42,670 nucleotides of DNA, from positions 1 through 42,670 of the forward strand of contig NZ_JAGRLA010000006.1 of assembly GCF_020442045.1 (NCBI RefSeq), read 5' to 3'. The notes beneath the pieces are model-generated. The model made no database searches, was not told the origin of the DNA, and saw nothing but the letters and a program-made list of their open reading frames with translations. Shown one piece after another: positions 26,760 to 35,468 of the stretch. Source of the DNA: Bauldia sp. Lineage in GTDB: Bacteria; Pseudomonadota; Alphaproteobacteria; Rhizobiales; Kaistiaceae. Position 1 is the first letter of the stretch. Every line of letters begins with the position of its first letter. A program made the translations under genes and the position numbers.

Positions 26760-26776
26760 ATATAGAAAATCTATAT
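26760..26776. promoter_or_regulatory. Palindrome overlapping the LysR start codon
   Basis: ATATAG and CTATAT (6-bp arms, five A/T bases between) end within the ATG of the LysR gene. A T-N11-A pair (26761/26773) fits a LysR-type box. It lies in an A/T-rich island and is a likely autoregulatory site. Confidence 0.5.
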
Positions 26777-27674
26777 GCAAAACCTCAATCGCATCCATCT
26801 CAATGGCCTCCGCGCCGTCGAAGCCGTCGGGAGGCTCGGGTCGCTGCGCGCCGCCGCGGACGAGCTCGGCGTCTCGACCGGAGCGGTCAGTCAGCAGGTC
26901 ATCAAGTGCGAGACGCAACTCGGCAAGGCCGTCTTCGACCGCACCAGCCGCGGCGTCGTGCCGGCCGCCTTCGGACGCGAGTTGCTCGGCCAGTTGACCA
27001 GCGGCTTCCGGATCCTCGACGGTGCGGTCGGCCTCTCCCACCGGCATTCGGATTCGATCCTCACCATCTCGGTCGCCCCGGTCCTCGCCTCCAAGTGGCT
27101 GGTCCCCCGGCTCGCCGACTACCAGCGCCAGCACCCCGATATCCAGGTCCGCCTCGATGCGTCGGTGACGATGGTCGACCCGGACGCATCGGACATCGAC
27201 ATTGCGCTCCGCGTCGGCAGGGGCGACTGGCCCGGCGTCGCGAGCGACTTCCTGCTGCCGCAGGAGGTTTTCCCGGTCTGCGCGCCGGACATGGCGGCGC
27301 GGATCCACGAGCCCCGCGACCTCCTCGCGCTGCCGATCGTCCGCGACGCCAATTCGTCGATCAGTTGGGACGTCTGGCTGAAGCCCTTCGGTCTCGCCGA
27401 GAAGGACCTCAAGGAGGGCAACACCTTCACAGACGCAGCACTCGCGCTTGACGCCGCGATCGCCGGCCAGGGCGTGATGCTCGCCTGGCAGACGCTCGCC
27501 CACTACGCCCTGTCGGTCGGCCAGCTCGTCGCCCCTTTCCCCGAGCGCGCGGCGACCGGCCTCGCCTACTGGCTGATCACCTCCTCGACCCGCCGCGAGA
27601 CGCTCAAGGTCCGGGACTTCCGCAAATGGATCAAACTGGAGATCGCCGAGACGGCCGCGGCCTTCGGGGAGTAA
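26775..27674 (+). CDS. LysR family regulator, GcvA type
   Basis: A 299-residue LysR regulator of the GcvA branch: N-terminal HTH (about 8-66; LGSLRAAADELGVSTGAVSQQV), then a co-inducer domain beginning LTISVAPVLASKWLVPRLADYQ and including SDIDIALRVGRGDWPGV, a pattern common in GcvA-like regulators. There is no clear Shine-Dalgarno before the ATG, and a palindrome overlaps the start codon, so its translation may be weak or leaderless. Likely target: the divergent small gene or itself. Confidence 0.92.
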   Translation: MQNLNRIHLNGLRAVEAVGRLGSLRAAADELGVSTGAVSQQVIKCETQLGKAVFDRTSRGVVPAAFGRELLGQLTSGFRILDGAVGLSHRHSDSILTISVAPVLASKWLVPRLADYQRQHPDIQVRLDASVTMVDPDASDIDIALRVGRGDWPGVASDFLLPQEVFPVCAPDMAARIHEPRDLLALPIVRDANSSISWDVWLKPFGLAEKDLKEGNTFTDAALALDAAIAGQGVMLAWQTLAHYALSVGQLVAPFPERAATGLAYWLITSSTRRETLKVRDFRKWIKLEIAETAAAFGE

Positions 27675-27760
27675 TCGGGGCTACTCGCCCACGGGTGCGC
27701 CGGTAGCCCGTCTGTGGCACAGTTGTTCCCTGACTCGCGCGAGCTCTCGGGAGGCGGACC

Positions 27761-29200
27761 ATGGCGGACAAGGCGCTACCGGACAAGCAACGCGGTGAGA
27801 CGCTGGGCAAGGCCGAGATGCTCGGGCTCGCGGCAATGGCCGTCGGCGTGTTCATCGTCGCCAACGACTTCACCGCGCTTTCCGTCGCGATCCCCGCCAT
27901 CGAGAAGGATTTCGGCATCGACCTGACGACGGCCCAGTGGGTCATCAATGGCTATGCCATGGTCTTCGGCGTCCTCATCGTCACCGGCGGACGGCTCGCC
28001 GACATGTTCGGCCGCCGCCGCATCTTCTTCATCGGCGCCCTTGTCTTCGCCGTCGCTTCGACCCTGGGCGGCTTCGCCCCCAATGTCTGGGTCCTGCTTG
28101 CCGCGCGCTTCGTGATGGGGATCGGCGGCGCGATGATGTGGCCTGCCATCCTGGGCATGACCTACGGCCTGCTGCCCGACGGCAAGAAGGGCCTCGCCGG
28201 TGGCACCATCATGGGCGCGGCCGGCTTCGGTAACGCCGTCGGCCCGCTGATCGGCGGCACGTTGACCGACACGTTGAGCTGGCGCGGCATCTTCTTCCTG
28301 AACCTGCCGATCGCCGTCTTCGGCATTTTCGTCACCTGGCGGGTGGTGGCCGCCGACAGGGTCGGCGCCGGCGAGCGCAAGATCGACTATGGCGGCATCG
28401 CCGTGCTGTCGGCCGGCCTGATCGCGCTGCTGCTTGCCCTCGACGAAGGCACCGACATCGGCTGGCTCGACGTGCGGATCATCGGCCTCTTCGTCGTCGC
28501 CGCCCTCGCGCTTGTCGGCTTCGCCCTGGTCGAGCACCGCGCCGGCGAGCATGCCCTGGTGCCGCGCGACGTCCTCGACAACCGCGAATTCGCCGCCGCG
28601 GCGCTCGCCACCCTGCTGATGTCGGCGCTGTTCTTCGCCGCCCTGCTCTACCTGCCCCAGTTCATGATGAAGCGGCTCGACTATTCGGCGATCGAAGCGG
28701 GCGCGGGCCTCCTTCCGATGATGGGCGTCTTCGCCGTAACGTCCTTCATCGCCGGCCCCCTCTACAACCGGCTCGGCCCCAAGATCGTCGTCACCGCCGG
28801 GGCCGCGGCCCTTGCCGCCGGCATGTTCCTGCTGTCGCGTATCGCCGAAACGTCGCCCTTCACCGAGCTGATTCCCGGCATGGCGGTCCTCGGCGTGGGG
28901 GTCGGCCTCTTCTATTCCTCGATCACCACGGCCGGCATCTCCGCCCTCGACAAGTCGCGATCGAGTCTCGCCGGCGCGATCATCTATATGGCGCAGATCG
29001 CCGGCGGCTCGATCGGGCTCGGGCTCAACACCGCCATCGTCGTCAGCAATCCCGTCCTCGCCGACGGTATTTCGATCGCGTTCTTCGTCGATGGCTGCCT
29101 GGCGATCGGCGGGCTGCTGGTGGTGCTCTTCTTCGTCGGCGGCAGGATCGACGGCGAGCGCCTGGAAGAGATGGTCCATTACCACCGTGCCCATGGCTAG
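27761..29200 (+). CDS. MFS drug/metabolite exporter, DHA2 (14-TM) family
   Basis: A 479-residue inner-membrane proton antiporter of the EmrB/QacA type. It has about 14 TM helices, the MFS motif A GGRLADMFGRRRIF (loop 2-3) and the motif C-like GAAGFGNAVGPLIGG in TM5. No EmrA-type adaptor gene is adjacent, so it probably exports to the periplasm. GGGAGG stands seven bases or so before the ATG. Its stop overlaps the start of the next gene by eight bases, indicating coupled translation. Substrate unknown. Confidence 0.93.
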   Translation: MADKALPDKQRGETLGKAEMLGLAAMAVGVFIVANDFTALSVAIPAIEKDFGIDLTTAQWVINGYAMVFGVLIVTGGRLADMFGRRRIFFIGALVFAVASTLGGFAPNVWVLLAARFVMGIGGAMMWPAILGMTYGLLPDGKKGLAGGTIMGAAGFGNAVGPLIGGTLTDTLSWRGIFFLNLPIAVFGIFVTWRVVAADRVGAGERKIDYGGIAVLSAGLIALLLALDEGTDIGWLDVRIIGLFVVAALALVGFALVEHRAGEHALVPRDVLDNREFAAAALATLLMSALFFAALLYLPQFMMKRLDYSAIEAGAGLLPMMGVFAVTSFIAGPLYNRLGPKIVVTAGAAALAAGMFLLSRIAETSPFTELIPGMAVLGVGVGLFYSSITTAGISALDKSRSSLAGAIIYMAQIAGGSIGLGLNTAIVVSNPVLADGISIAFFVDGCLAIGGLLVVLFFVGGRIDGERLEEMVHYHRAHG

Positions 29201-29633
29201 GCGCCTTCGCGCCCTTGCACTCCTCGCGGCGATGGCGTTCGCGACGCCCGCCGTCGCCGGCGACGCCGACGATATCCGCGCCCGGCTCGAGCAATGGACG
29301 GACGACTTCAACGCCGGACGGTCCGACGCCGTCTGCGACCTGTTTTCAGGCGAAGCCGTCTCCAACTATCGCGGCCAGCCGGAGCGAACCTATGACGAGA
29401 TCTGTGGCCTGCTGAGGGATTCGATCGCCGATCCCGCCAACGACTTCCACTGTGAGCTCGAGATCCGCGAGATCATCGTCGAGGGCGATCTCGCCGTGGT
29501 GCGGCTGACCTGGACGCTGTTCATCTCGCCGCTCAACGTCACCAGCATCGAGCCCGGCATGGATGTCTTCCGCCGCGAGGCCGACGGCAAGTGGCGGATC
29601 ATCCGCTACCTTGCCTATGAGGAAGAGCAATAG
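29193..29633 (+). CDS. Secreted NTF2/SnoaL-like protein
   Basis: A 146-residue protein: signal peptide (1-22, MARRLRALALLAAMAF, cleavage after AVA) followed by an NTF2/ketosteroid isomerase-like domain (25-145). Recognisable are RLEQWTDDFNAGRSDAVCDLF at the start of the cone and DVFRREADGKWRIIRYLAYE at the end. The ATG overlaps the MFS stop by eight bases (29193-29200), so the two are translationally coupled. It may bind or modify what the exporter moves into the periplasm; inference only. Confidence 0.87.
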   Translation: MARRLRALALLAAMAFATPAVAGDADDIRARLEQWTDDFNAGRSDAVCDLFSGEAVSNYRGQPERTYDEICGLLRDSIADPANDFHCELEIREIIVEGDLAVVRLTWTLFISPLNVTSIEPGMDVFRREADGKWRIIRYLAYEEEQ

Positions 29634-29749
29634 CCCTCATGCGCCTGACAACGGGCGCGACGAAAATCCGGCTTGCCGGATCCCGCTCTCCGGGACAATA
29701 TCCCCCCCGAAAGCCGGTCATCGGTGGATGACGGCTGAGGATACGCGTC

Positions 29750-30220
29750 GTGAACCACGACCGGATGATCGCTCACCTGCATGCGGCGGACGCCGTGGCC
29801 CGCGATGCGGCCGCGCATGGCCATCATCCGTTCGGCGCGGTGCTTGTCGGTCCCGACGACACGATCCTCATGCGCCAGGGCAATATCGATACCGTCCATC
29901 ATGCCGAAGCTGAAATCGCGCGCCGCGCGGCAGTCGCCTATTCGCCCGAATTCCTGTGGACCTGCACGATGGTCTCGACCTTTGAGCCCTGCGCGATGTG
30001 CACCGGAACGCTCTACTGGGCGAATATCGGCCGGTTGGTCTTCGGCGTCGAGGAGACGAAGCTTCTCGACCTGATCGGCCGCGATCCGGCGAACCCGACG
30101 TTGAACCTCTCCTCGCGCACCGTGCTCGGCTCCGGTCAGAAGGAGATCGAGGTTCACGGGCCCTTCCCGGAGATCGAGGACGAGCTTGTCGCCCCCCACC
30201 GTGACTTCTGGCGGCGCTAG
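29750..30220 (+). CDS. Nucleoside/nucleobase deaminase (CDA superfamily)
   Basis: A 156-residue zinc-dependent deaminase. The zinc site is complete: HAEAE (His51, Glu53) and PCAMC (about 80-84), with HHPFGAVLVG before. The length and the C-terminal LDLIGRDPANPTLNL segment point to the guanine deaminase/nucleoside deaminase group rather than tRNA-editing TadA, but substrate is not certain. Start GTG at 29750 has GAGG nine bases upstream; ATG 29765 is an alternative. Confidence 0.92.
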   Translation: MNHDRMIAHLHAADAVARDAAAHGHHPFGAVLVGPDDTILMRQGNIDTVHHAEAEIARRAAVAYSPEFLWTCTMVSTFEPCAMCTGTLYWANIGRLVFGVEETKLLDLIGRDPANPTLNLSSRTVLGSGQKEIEVHGPFPEIEDELVAPHRDFWRR

Positions 30221-30322
30221 GGCCGGCACGCTGACCCTTTCGACAACATGACCCGACGTCATCGCTTCGCCATGTGGAGAGGGTCTGCTGGCTGGCGCTG
30301 GACCAAGCGGAGGAAACCGGTC

Positions 30323-30664
30323 ATGACCCGAATCGCCTCGATACTTGCCCTCGCGCTCGCCGCCACGGTGGCTGCCGGCGCCGGCCACGCCGCCTCGTTC
30401 GATTGCGCCAAGGCGGAAACCCCGACCGAGCATGCGATCTGCGACAACCCGCAGCTTTCCAAGCTCGATGACCAGACCGCGGGCCTTTATTACACGCTGA
30501 TCTCGAATGGCAGCCTGTCGCCGGCCAAGGTTTCCGAGGTCAAGTCCGCTCAGGCCAAGTTCCTCAAGACACGGGACGCCTGCGGCGCCAACTACGACTG
30601 CCTGATCGACGCCTATACGTCCCAGATCATGTTCCTGAAGGCGGAAGCCGGCGAAGGCATGTAG
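30323..30664 (+). CDS. Secreted LprI/DUF1311-like protein
   Basis: A 113-residue periplasmic protein: signal peptide ending AGHAA (about residue 23), then a small helical domain with SFDCAKAETPTEHAICDNPQLSKLDD, the signature of the LprI (DUF1311) family with two conserved cysteines, and a second pair in RDACGANYDCL. Some LprI proteins inhibit lysozyme; that activity is not shown for this one. GGAGG nine bases before the ATG fixes the start. Confidence 0.9.
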   Translation: MTRIASILALALAATVAAGAGHAASFDCAKAETPTEHAICDNPQLSKLDDQTAGLYYTLISNGSLSPAKVSEVKSAQAKFLKTRDACGANYDCLIDAYTSQIMFLKAEAGEGM

Positions 30665-30856
30665 CCGCCAGTCGACCAGGCCTCTCCGGTTCCGATCACC
30701 GACCGCCGCGTGTGAATACGGTCACCGCGCGCCGGCTGCATGGCTGCTATGGCCTTGTGGTGGTTCCCAAACACGGCGGCGCGACGCATATCGACGTCGA
30801 CGCCAACGGGCGTCGGAATCGCAAGTGGAAATCGCAAGAACAATAAGGAAAGACCC

Positions 30857-30955
30857 ATGAACTCCCGCATCTACCGCAATGTCCCCAATCTCCAGGGCTG
30901 GCCCTATGCCCGCCCGTCGCGCGAGCCCCGCTTCCCCCGCCGCGCATCGCGCTGA
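30857..30955 (+). CDS. Possible 32-residue small protein
   Basis: An AAGGA seven bases before the ATG begins a short frame (MNSRIYRNVPNLQGWPYARP...) ending in an arginine-rich tail. A 7-bp hairpin with a 4-base loop (30798-30815) lies just upstream. The length is marginal and no family is known to me. The remainder of 30665-31023 holds nothing else I can support. Confidence 0.4.
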   Translation: MNSRIYRNVPNLQGWPYARPSREPRFPRRASR

Positions 30956-31023
30956 GCAGCCGCAGGCGGCCGGCCTGACGGGCGGTTTGCGCCGTCTCGC
31001 CACCGGATCGAACCCGACCGCTC

Positions 31024-33240
31024 CTAGAGAACGAAATCCGATCCTGTCAGGTGGACCAGGCCGGTCAGCTCGATCTTGAAATCGGCTTTCCGGTCGCCAT
31101 CGGTATCGGCCGCGACGACCGTCTTGTCGTGAGCGTCGCCCTTGCGGTTCACCAGGTACCAGCGCAGCTCCGCGCCGGCGCCGCTGAACGACGCGTTTTT
31201 GCCCGAGAGGAACGAGAACGCCGCGTCGCCTGCCGCGGCGCCATTCGCGTCGATCGCCGAAAGATCGATCAGATCGACTCCATGCCGGAAATCCTTGATC
31301 CGGTCCCGGTCCCCCCTGGCCGCGCCGCCGTCCTCGATCGCGTGGAAGACGAAGACGTCGTGCCCCTTGCCGCCCGCCATCACGTCGCGCCCCAGGCCAC
31401 CGGCGATCTCGTCGCCGCCGCGACCGCCGCCGATGCGGTCGTGCCCGTCACCGCTGTCGACCAGCAGGTCGCGCCCGCTGCCACCGAGCAGCACGTCCCG
31501 GCCGTCTCCGCCGTCGATACGATCGTTTCCGGCCCGTCCGATCAGCCGGTTCGCCGCCCCGTCGCCAATGATGGTGTCGTCGAATTTCGAGCCGATGACC
31601 CGGGTGACCCCGTCGACATCGGTCCGCGAAACGACCGGGCCGAATCCCGCGCCCGGTGCCGTGATCGCGACGAGCTGACCGGCCTGGTCGAGATCCCTCG
31701 ACGCGAGATTCGGGTCGACGATCGAATGCGCCTGGACGTCGGCGAGGAACAACGTCCCCGGCGCCTTGCCGAACAGCGACGAGACGTCGAGGATTCCGGA
31801 GCTTTCCCAGGTGCCGATCTCGCCCGCGGCGCCGTCGGTCGCGCCGAAGGCGATCGCCGAGCGGTCCATTTCGGCGACGCGGAGGATCGCGCCGGTCGTC
31901 GGGTCGATGCGCAGGATCGACGCATCGTGGCCGTTCGCTGCCCCGTCGCCGAACAGCCCTGTCGCCGCGCGATCCTCCTGGACATAGATGCGGCCGTCAT
32001 CCGCCCAGTCGAGATTGTCGGGATTGCGGATGCGTTGGCCGGCATCGAGATTGGCGTTGTAGAGGACCGTGATCGATGCCGTTGGATTGGCGATCTGGGT
32101 GAAGTCGACCGAGACCGTGTAGATCGTCCCCGCCCTGTTGCTGCTCGCATTGGTCCCGGTCGTCGCGAACACCGCTTCCGTCCCTTCGGCCGGATTGACC
32201 GACACGTCTTCCGGCCGGCGGAAGGAGAACCCGCCGAGACCGTCGGCCTTGGCGGTCAGCGTCGACGCGTCGGCATACCCGGCCGCGTCATAGCCCGCCT
32301 GGCCGGCCTTGGAGATGTCCCGCGCATCGATCGGTACCCAGCTTCCCGCCTTGGTCCCGGCCGTGAATTGCGAGGGAGAGAGCGCACCATCATCGGCTTT
32401 CCAGACATAGAGCTGCCCGTCCTTCAGGCCGTTCCGGTCGAGGAAATTGCCCCCGGCATGCTTGGTCCCGACATAGAGGAGCAGCGCCGCGCCGCTCGAG
32501 TCGTCGCTCAGCAGGAAGGCGACATGCGACGCGTCGCCGGTGTCGAGCTCCGCGACATTCTCGAAGCGGGCGCGACCGAATGCCGGGACGGCCCACAGGT
32601 CGCCGGTCGCGGTATCGAGCGCCCATTCCGTGCCGCCGTGCGGGCCCGAGGCCTCTTCGCCGGCGAAATAGATGCGATCGGCGAGCCCGTGACCGGCTCC
32701 GAATCCATTGGCCTCGAACAGGCCTCCCGAACAGAAGGAGCGCAACCCGCCGGGGATTTCGAGCTGTCCGGCGCTGGAGACGACCTGGCCATCGCGGTTA
32801 TGGATCACGTCATAGGCGAGACCGCCATCGACGATCGCCATCGTCTTGGTGTCGATGTCGAAATAGGAGATGCGCGCGCCGTCGAGCGACACCCTTCCGG
32901 AGCCGCCATCTGAAATCGTGTAGCCCGCGGCCGAACCGATCTCGTGATTGACGAAGACACGCACCGTGCCGGAATCGGACTTGAACGCACCGATGCCGTC
33001 GAAGCGGCCGACCGGCGTGTAGGATGCCGCGGTCGACGGATTGAAGACCCCGTTGGTTTCTTGGAGTGTCTCACCGGTGGTAAGCAGCGAATGGACGGTG
33101 AAGCCGTTCTCGCCGCGGAGCATCGGCACCTCGGTCGAGATCGTCCCGTCCTTGCCGGTGAAGGCGGTCGCGATCCCGGCGGGGAGATTGACGGTCACCG
33201 CTGCCTTGGACTTGGAAAAATCGGCTTTCGGCATGCCCAT
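31024..33240 (-). CDS. PhoX-like (DUF839) protein with C-terminal RTX repeats
   Basis: A 738-residue protein without an N-terminal signal. The first ~540 residues follow the DUF839/PhoX beta-propeller pattern (VNHEIGS, SYFDIDTKTM, FRRPEDVSVNP, NPDNLDWADDGRIYVQED). Residues about 547-635 carry hemolysin-type Ca-binding nonapeptides (GRAGNDRIDGG, GGSGRDLL, GGLGRDVM, GGKGHDVFVF), followed by a serralysin-like C-terminal end (DRIKDFRHGVDLIDLSAI). This is the build of a type I-secreted extracellular phosphatase or phytase-like protein, but no TolC/HlyB/HlyD genes are in the window. PhoX enzymes are Ca/Fe phosphatases; activity here is unproven. ATG 33240 or 33234. Confidence 0.88.
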   Translation of the reverse strand: MGMPKADFSKSKAAVTVNLPAGIATAFTGKDGTISTEVPMLRGENGFTVHSLLTTGETLQETNGVFNPSTAASYTPVGRFDGIGAFKSDSGTVRVFVNHEIGSAAGYTISDGGSGRVSLDGARISYFDIDTKTMAIVDGGLAYDVIHNRDGQVVSSAGQLEIPGGLRSFCSGGLFEANGFGAGHGLADRIYFAGEEASGPHGGTEWALDTATGDLWAVPAFGRARFENVAELDTGDASHVAFLLSDDSSGAALLLYVGTKHAGGNFLDRNGLKDGQLYVWKADDGALSPSQFTAGTKAGSWVPIDARDISKAGQAGYDAAGYADASTLTAKADGLGGFSFRRPEDVSVNPAEGTEAVFATTGTNASSNRAGTIYTVSVDFTQIANPTASITVLYNANLDAGQRIRNPDNLDWADDGRIYVQEDRAATGLFGDGAANGHDASILRIDPTTGAILRVAEMDRSAIAFGATDGAAGEIGTWESSGILDVSSLFGKAPGTLFLADVQAHSIVDPNLASRDLDQAGQLVAITAPGAGFGPVVSRTDVDGVTRVIGSKFDDTIIGDGAANRLIGRAGNDRIDGGDGRDVLLGGSGRDLLVDSGDGHDRIGGGRGGDEIAGGLGRDVMAGGKGHDVFVFHAIEDGGAARGDRDRIKDFRHGVDLIDLSAIDANGAAAGDAAFSFLSGKNASFSGAGAELRWYLVNRKGDAHDKTVVAADTDGDRKADFKIELTGLVHLTGSDFVL

Positions 33241-33317
33241 ACGATAGAATCGCCTGCTGAAGGCAAGCCTAAGCCAAAGGTTCAAATCGACGAAGAACGG
33301 AGGCGATCGACAGCATC

Positions 33318-33644
33318 ATGGACAACATCTTCGACGGCGTGAAGAGACGGGCCGACGAGGAGGAGATCACCGCCCTCCTGGCCCGCCCGGGCATACGTAT
33401 CGAGCGCATCGTCTCGACCGGCCAGGCCTCGCCGCCGGATTTCTGGTACGACCAGCCGAATGACGAATGGGTGATCCTGCTGACCGGTTCGGCCGGCCTC
33501 GCCGTCGAGGGCGAGGACGAGCGGAGGCTCGCGCCCGGCGACATCGCCTTCCTACCCGCCCGCAAGCCTCACCGCGTCGCCTGGACGGACGCCGATGGCC
33601 CGACCGTCTGGCTTGCCGTCCATTTCGGCGAGGGCGTCGGCTAG
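33318..33644 (+). CDS. Small cupin protein
   Basis: A 108-residue single-domain cupin: FWYDQPNDEWVILLTGSAGL (first motif), then RRLAPGDIAFLPARKPHRVAWTD (second motif with the metal-type His). Cupins of this size often bind a small metal-dependent ligand; function not known. Divergent from the PhoX/RTX gene with 77 bases between. Confidence 0.88.
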   Translation: MDNIFDGVKRRADEEEITALLARPGIRIERIVSTGQASPPDFWYDQPNDEWVILLTGSAGLAVEGEDERRLAPGDIAFLPARKPHRVAWTDADGPTVWLAVHFGEGVG

Positions 33645-33926
33645 CAGGTCTCCCGATGGGCAGGCGTCGCCGAGGACCGGCGTGTCGATGCCTTCCATTC
33701 GCGCTCTGACCTGCCGCCAGACGCGGAGCGAACAGCGGCGCGACAGGTGCGGGTTGCGGCCGAGACCACGCCAGGAGGCGTCGGCCTTGAGCACGGCGCG
33801 ACCCGCGCCACTGATGTCACCTGGCTCGGGCGCCGGGCCGAAATCGGACAGCCTGGCTGTCACCGCCTGCGTCGGCGTCCCTTCAAGCATCAATCGACCC
33901 GGCTGCGGCGCCCGTCTGTCGCCGCC

Positions 33927-34070
33927 TTACGTCTTGGCCCCGCTGCCGATGGCCACCGCCGGCTTGGTCGCTCCGCCTGGCGGCGGGGTCGCCGCGCCCT
34001 TCTTCTTCTTGTTCTTCTCGGCCTTCGGCTTGCGGGCTTCCTTGCCCGGTCTGTCGCGTCCCTTTGACAT
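33927..34070 (-). CDS. Lysine-rich 47-residue protein
   Basis: A small gene with a strong GGGAGGAAG ribosome site nine or so bases before its ATG. The product begins MSKGRDRPGKEARKPKAEKN and has a run of four lysines, then a Pro/Ala/Gly tail. Short proteins with the same start are common in proteobacteria; function not known. The 282 bases between this gene and the cupin (33645-33926) show no gene I trust. Confidence 0.72.
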   Translation of the reverse strand: MSKGRDRPGKEARKPKAEKNKKKKGAATPPPGGATKPAVAIGSGAKT

Positions 34071-34170
34071 TTCTGGCTTCCTCCCACGTCATGGCACGAG
34101 AGTGACAGGGCGAGCTTACCGCCGGCCCTTTCGCTTGCAAACAGGAGGGTCGGAATGGCGCCGCGGCAAT

Positions 34171-34677
34171 CTATTCCGCGACGCGAACGACCCAACCCCC
34201 TTTCCCGTCGCAGTCGTCGGTCTCACGCCAGAAGATCAGCGTCGGGTCGGGCCGCGTGCCGGCAAGCCGCCATCGCGCCTCGTGACGACACGGTCCGGTG
34301 ATTTCTTCGGGGTCGACCGCGATCTCGCCGACCACGCCACCCTCGAGCCAGCGGATGTTCGACAGCGCGTCATAGGCGAAGTCCGGATCGGGCGGGTCGG
34401 GCGTCGGAAAGACGAGTGCCCGCGCGTTTGCTCCGTCTTCGTCGTCGGCCACGACCAGCGCCTCGATGAAGTTCGCGCTGTTGCCCGGACATTGCACGGC
34501 GAAGATGATGAATCCCGCGAAGACCCGCCGGGTTGTGAAGCCGGGCCCCTCGTCAGCGCACCAGGTCGCCTCACCGACCGGAGCCGGCAGCGTGTCGAGT
34601 ATCGTCGGGCCATCCTGCGCGCGCGAAACCGCCGTCGCGCCCAGGACGAGGCACAGGGCGTGGGCCGCCCGCCTCAT
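34171..34677 (-). CDS. Secreted hypothetical protein
   Basis: A 168-residue protein with a short Sec signal (1-20, cleavage near SRA). The mature part has four cysteines, including WCADEGPG and CRHEARWRL, and the recurring phrases FAVQCPGNSANFIEALVVADDE and PDPPDPDFAYDALSNIRWLEGG, ending FWRETDDCDGKGGWVV. It resembles a DUF1176-type secreted family, but I am not sure of the name. Its ATG overlaps the stop of the phytochelatin synthase-like gene by four bases (ATGA), so both come from one mRNA. Confidence 0.82.
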   Translation of the reverse strand: MRRAAHALCLVLGATAVSRAQDGPTILDTLPAPVGEATWCADEGPGFTTRRVFAGFIIFAVQCPGNSANFIEALVVADDEDGANARALVFPTPDPPDPDFAYDALSNIRWLEGGVVGEIAVDPEEITGPCRHEARWRLAGTRPDPTLIFWRETDDCDGKGGWVVRVAE

Positions 34678-35390
34678 CGGCTGACGCTGACATACCCGCG
34701 GGTCTGGTCGTTATTGTCGGAATCGATCGTGTTCATCGCCCCGAACAACGCCTCGGCCTTGACCCAGACCGGCGGGTATTTGTAGCGGGACACGTCGAGG
34801 ATCAGGAAACGGTCGGTATCCGCGTCATAGGCGCCAAGCGGCGAGATATGACCGCCGGCTTCCTGGCCGATCGCCTTGCGGAGATAGTTGACCAGGATGA
34901 AATGGTCGTCGTCGGCGAGCTCGGCGATCGCCGTCTTGCGGAAGGTATCGACGTCGGAGTCGGCGGCGTGCACCACGGTGACCTCGAGGTCATGCGCCGC
35001 AAGCATCCCGCCGAGGTCGTCGAGGGTCATCCCATAGGGCGGGCTGAGGATCGCCGAAGCCGGCTTCACTGCGTCGGTCGCCGGCGTGAAGATATTCTCC
35101 TGGTCGAACATGCCGAGCCCGACCGTCATGTCCGAAGCCGGTCGCGGCACGTCCAGTGCGTTGAGCACCATGGCGATGGTCGCCGGTCCGCAATAGGCGG
35201 GATTGACCTGCGTCGTGAAATGAATGCTGAGCGGGAAGTAGTCGTTGCGCGCCTCGGCGCCGAACAGCAGGGCCTCGCCTTCCGGCGTCGTCAGGCCGAT
35301 CACGCCTTCCGGCAAGGGAAGCGTCTCCGCCCGCGCCGCCGCCACTCCGGCCGCGATCGCGGCCGCTGCCACCAACACCGTCCACCGCAT
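34674..35390 (-). CDS. Phytochelatin synthase-like peptidase, exported
   Basis: A 238-residue papain-like cysteine peptidase of the phytochelatin synthase family, with an N-terminal signal (1-21, AAGVAAARA). The catalytic triad is present: Cys67 in VNPAYCGPATIAMVLN, His181 in GGHISPLGAYD and Asp199 in LILDVSRYKYPPVW; the 18-residue His-Asp spacing matches plant PCS. Bacterial single-domain members mainly hydrolyse glutathione to gamma-glutamylcysteine, and only weakly make phytochelatins. The signal suggests a periplasmic role in thiol metabolism or metal binding. ATG 35390 has GGAG eight bases upstream. It is coupled to the downstream secreted protein by a 4-base overlap. Confidence 0.92.
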   Translation of the reverse strand: MRWTVLVAAAAIAAGVAAARAETLPLPEGVIGLTTPEGEALLFGAEARNDYFPLSIHFTTQVNPAYCGPATIAMVLNALDVPRPASDMTVGLGMFDQENIFTPATDAVKPASAILSPPYGMTLDDLGGMLAAHDLEVTVVHAADSDVDTFRKTAIAELADDDHFILVNYLRKAIGQEAGGHISPLGAYDADTDRFLILDVSRYKYPPVWVKAEALFGAMNTIDSDNNDQTRGYVSVSR

Positions 35391-35468
35391 CGCACCGCTC
35401 CTCGCTCGTGACACCCGACGAGCCGCCATGACCGCCATCGCCGTTATGTCAGACTAGCACGTCGACCG

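Noticed and set aside
31051..32913. A 620-codon open frame on the plus strand
   Set aside because: Antisense of the PhoX/RTX gene, with low-complexity Arg/Asp/Val composition and no motif.
33552..33893. 113-codon frame on the minus strand beside the cupin gene
   Set aside because: It overlaps the cupin gene by 93 bases, has no ribosome site and no family pattern.
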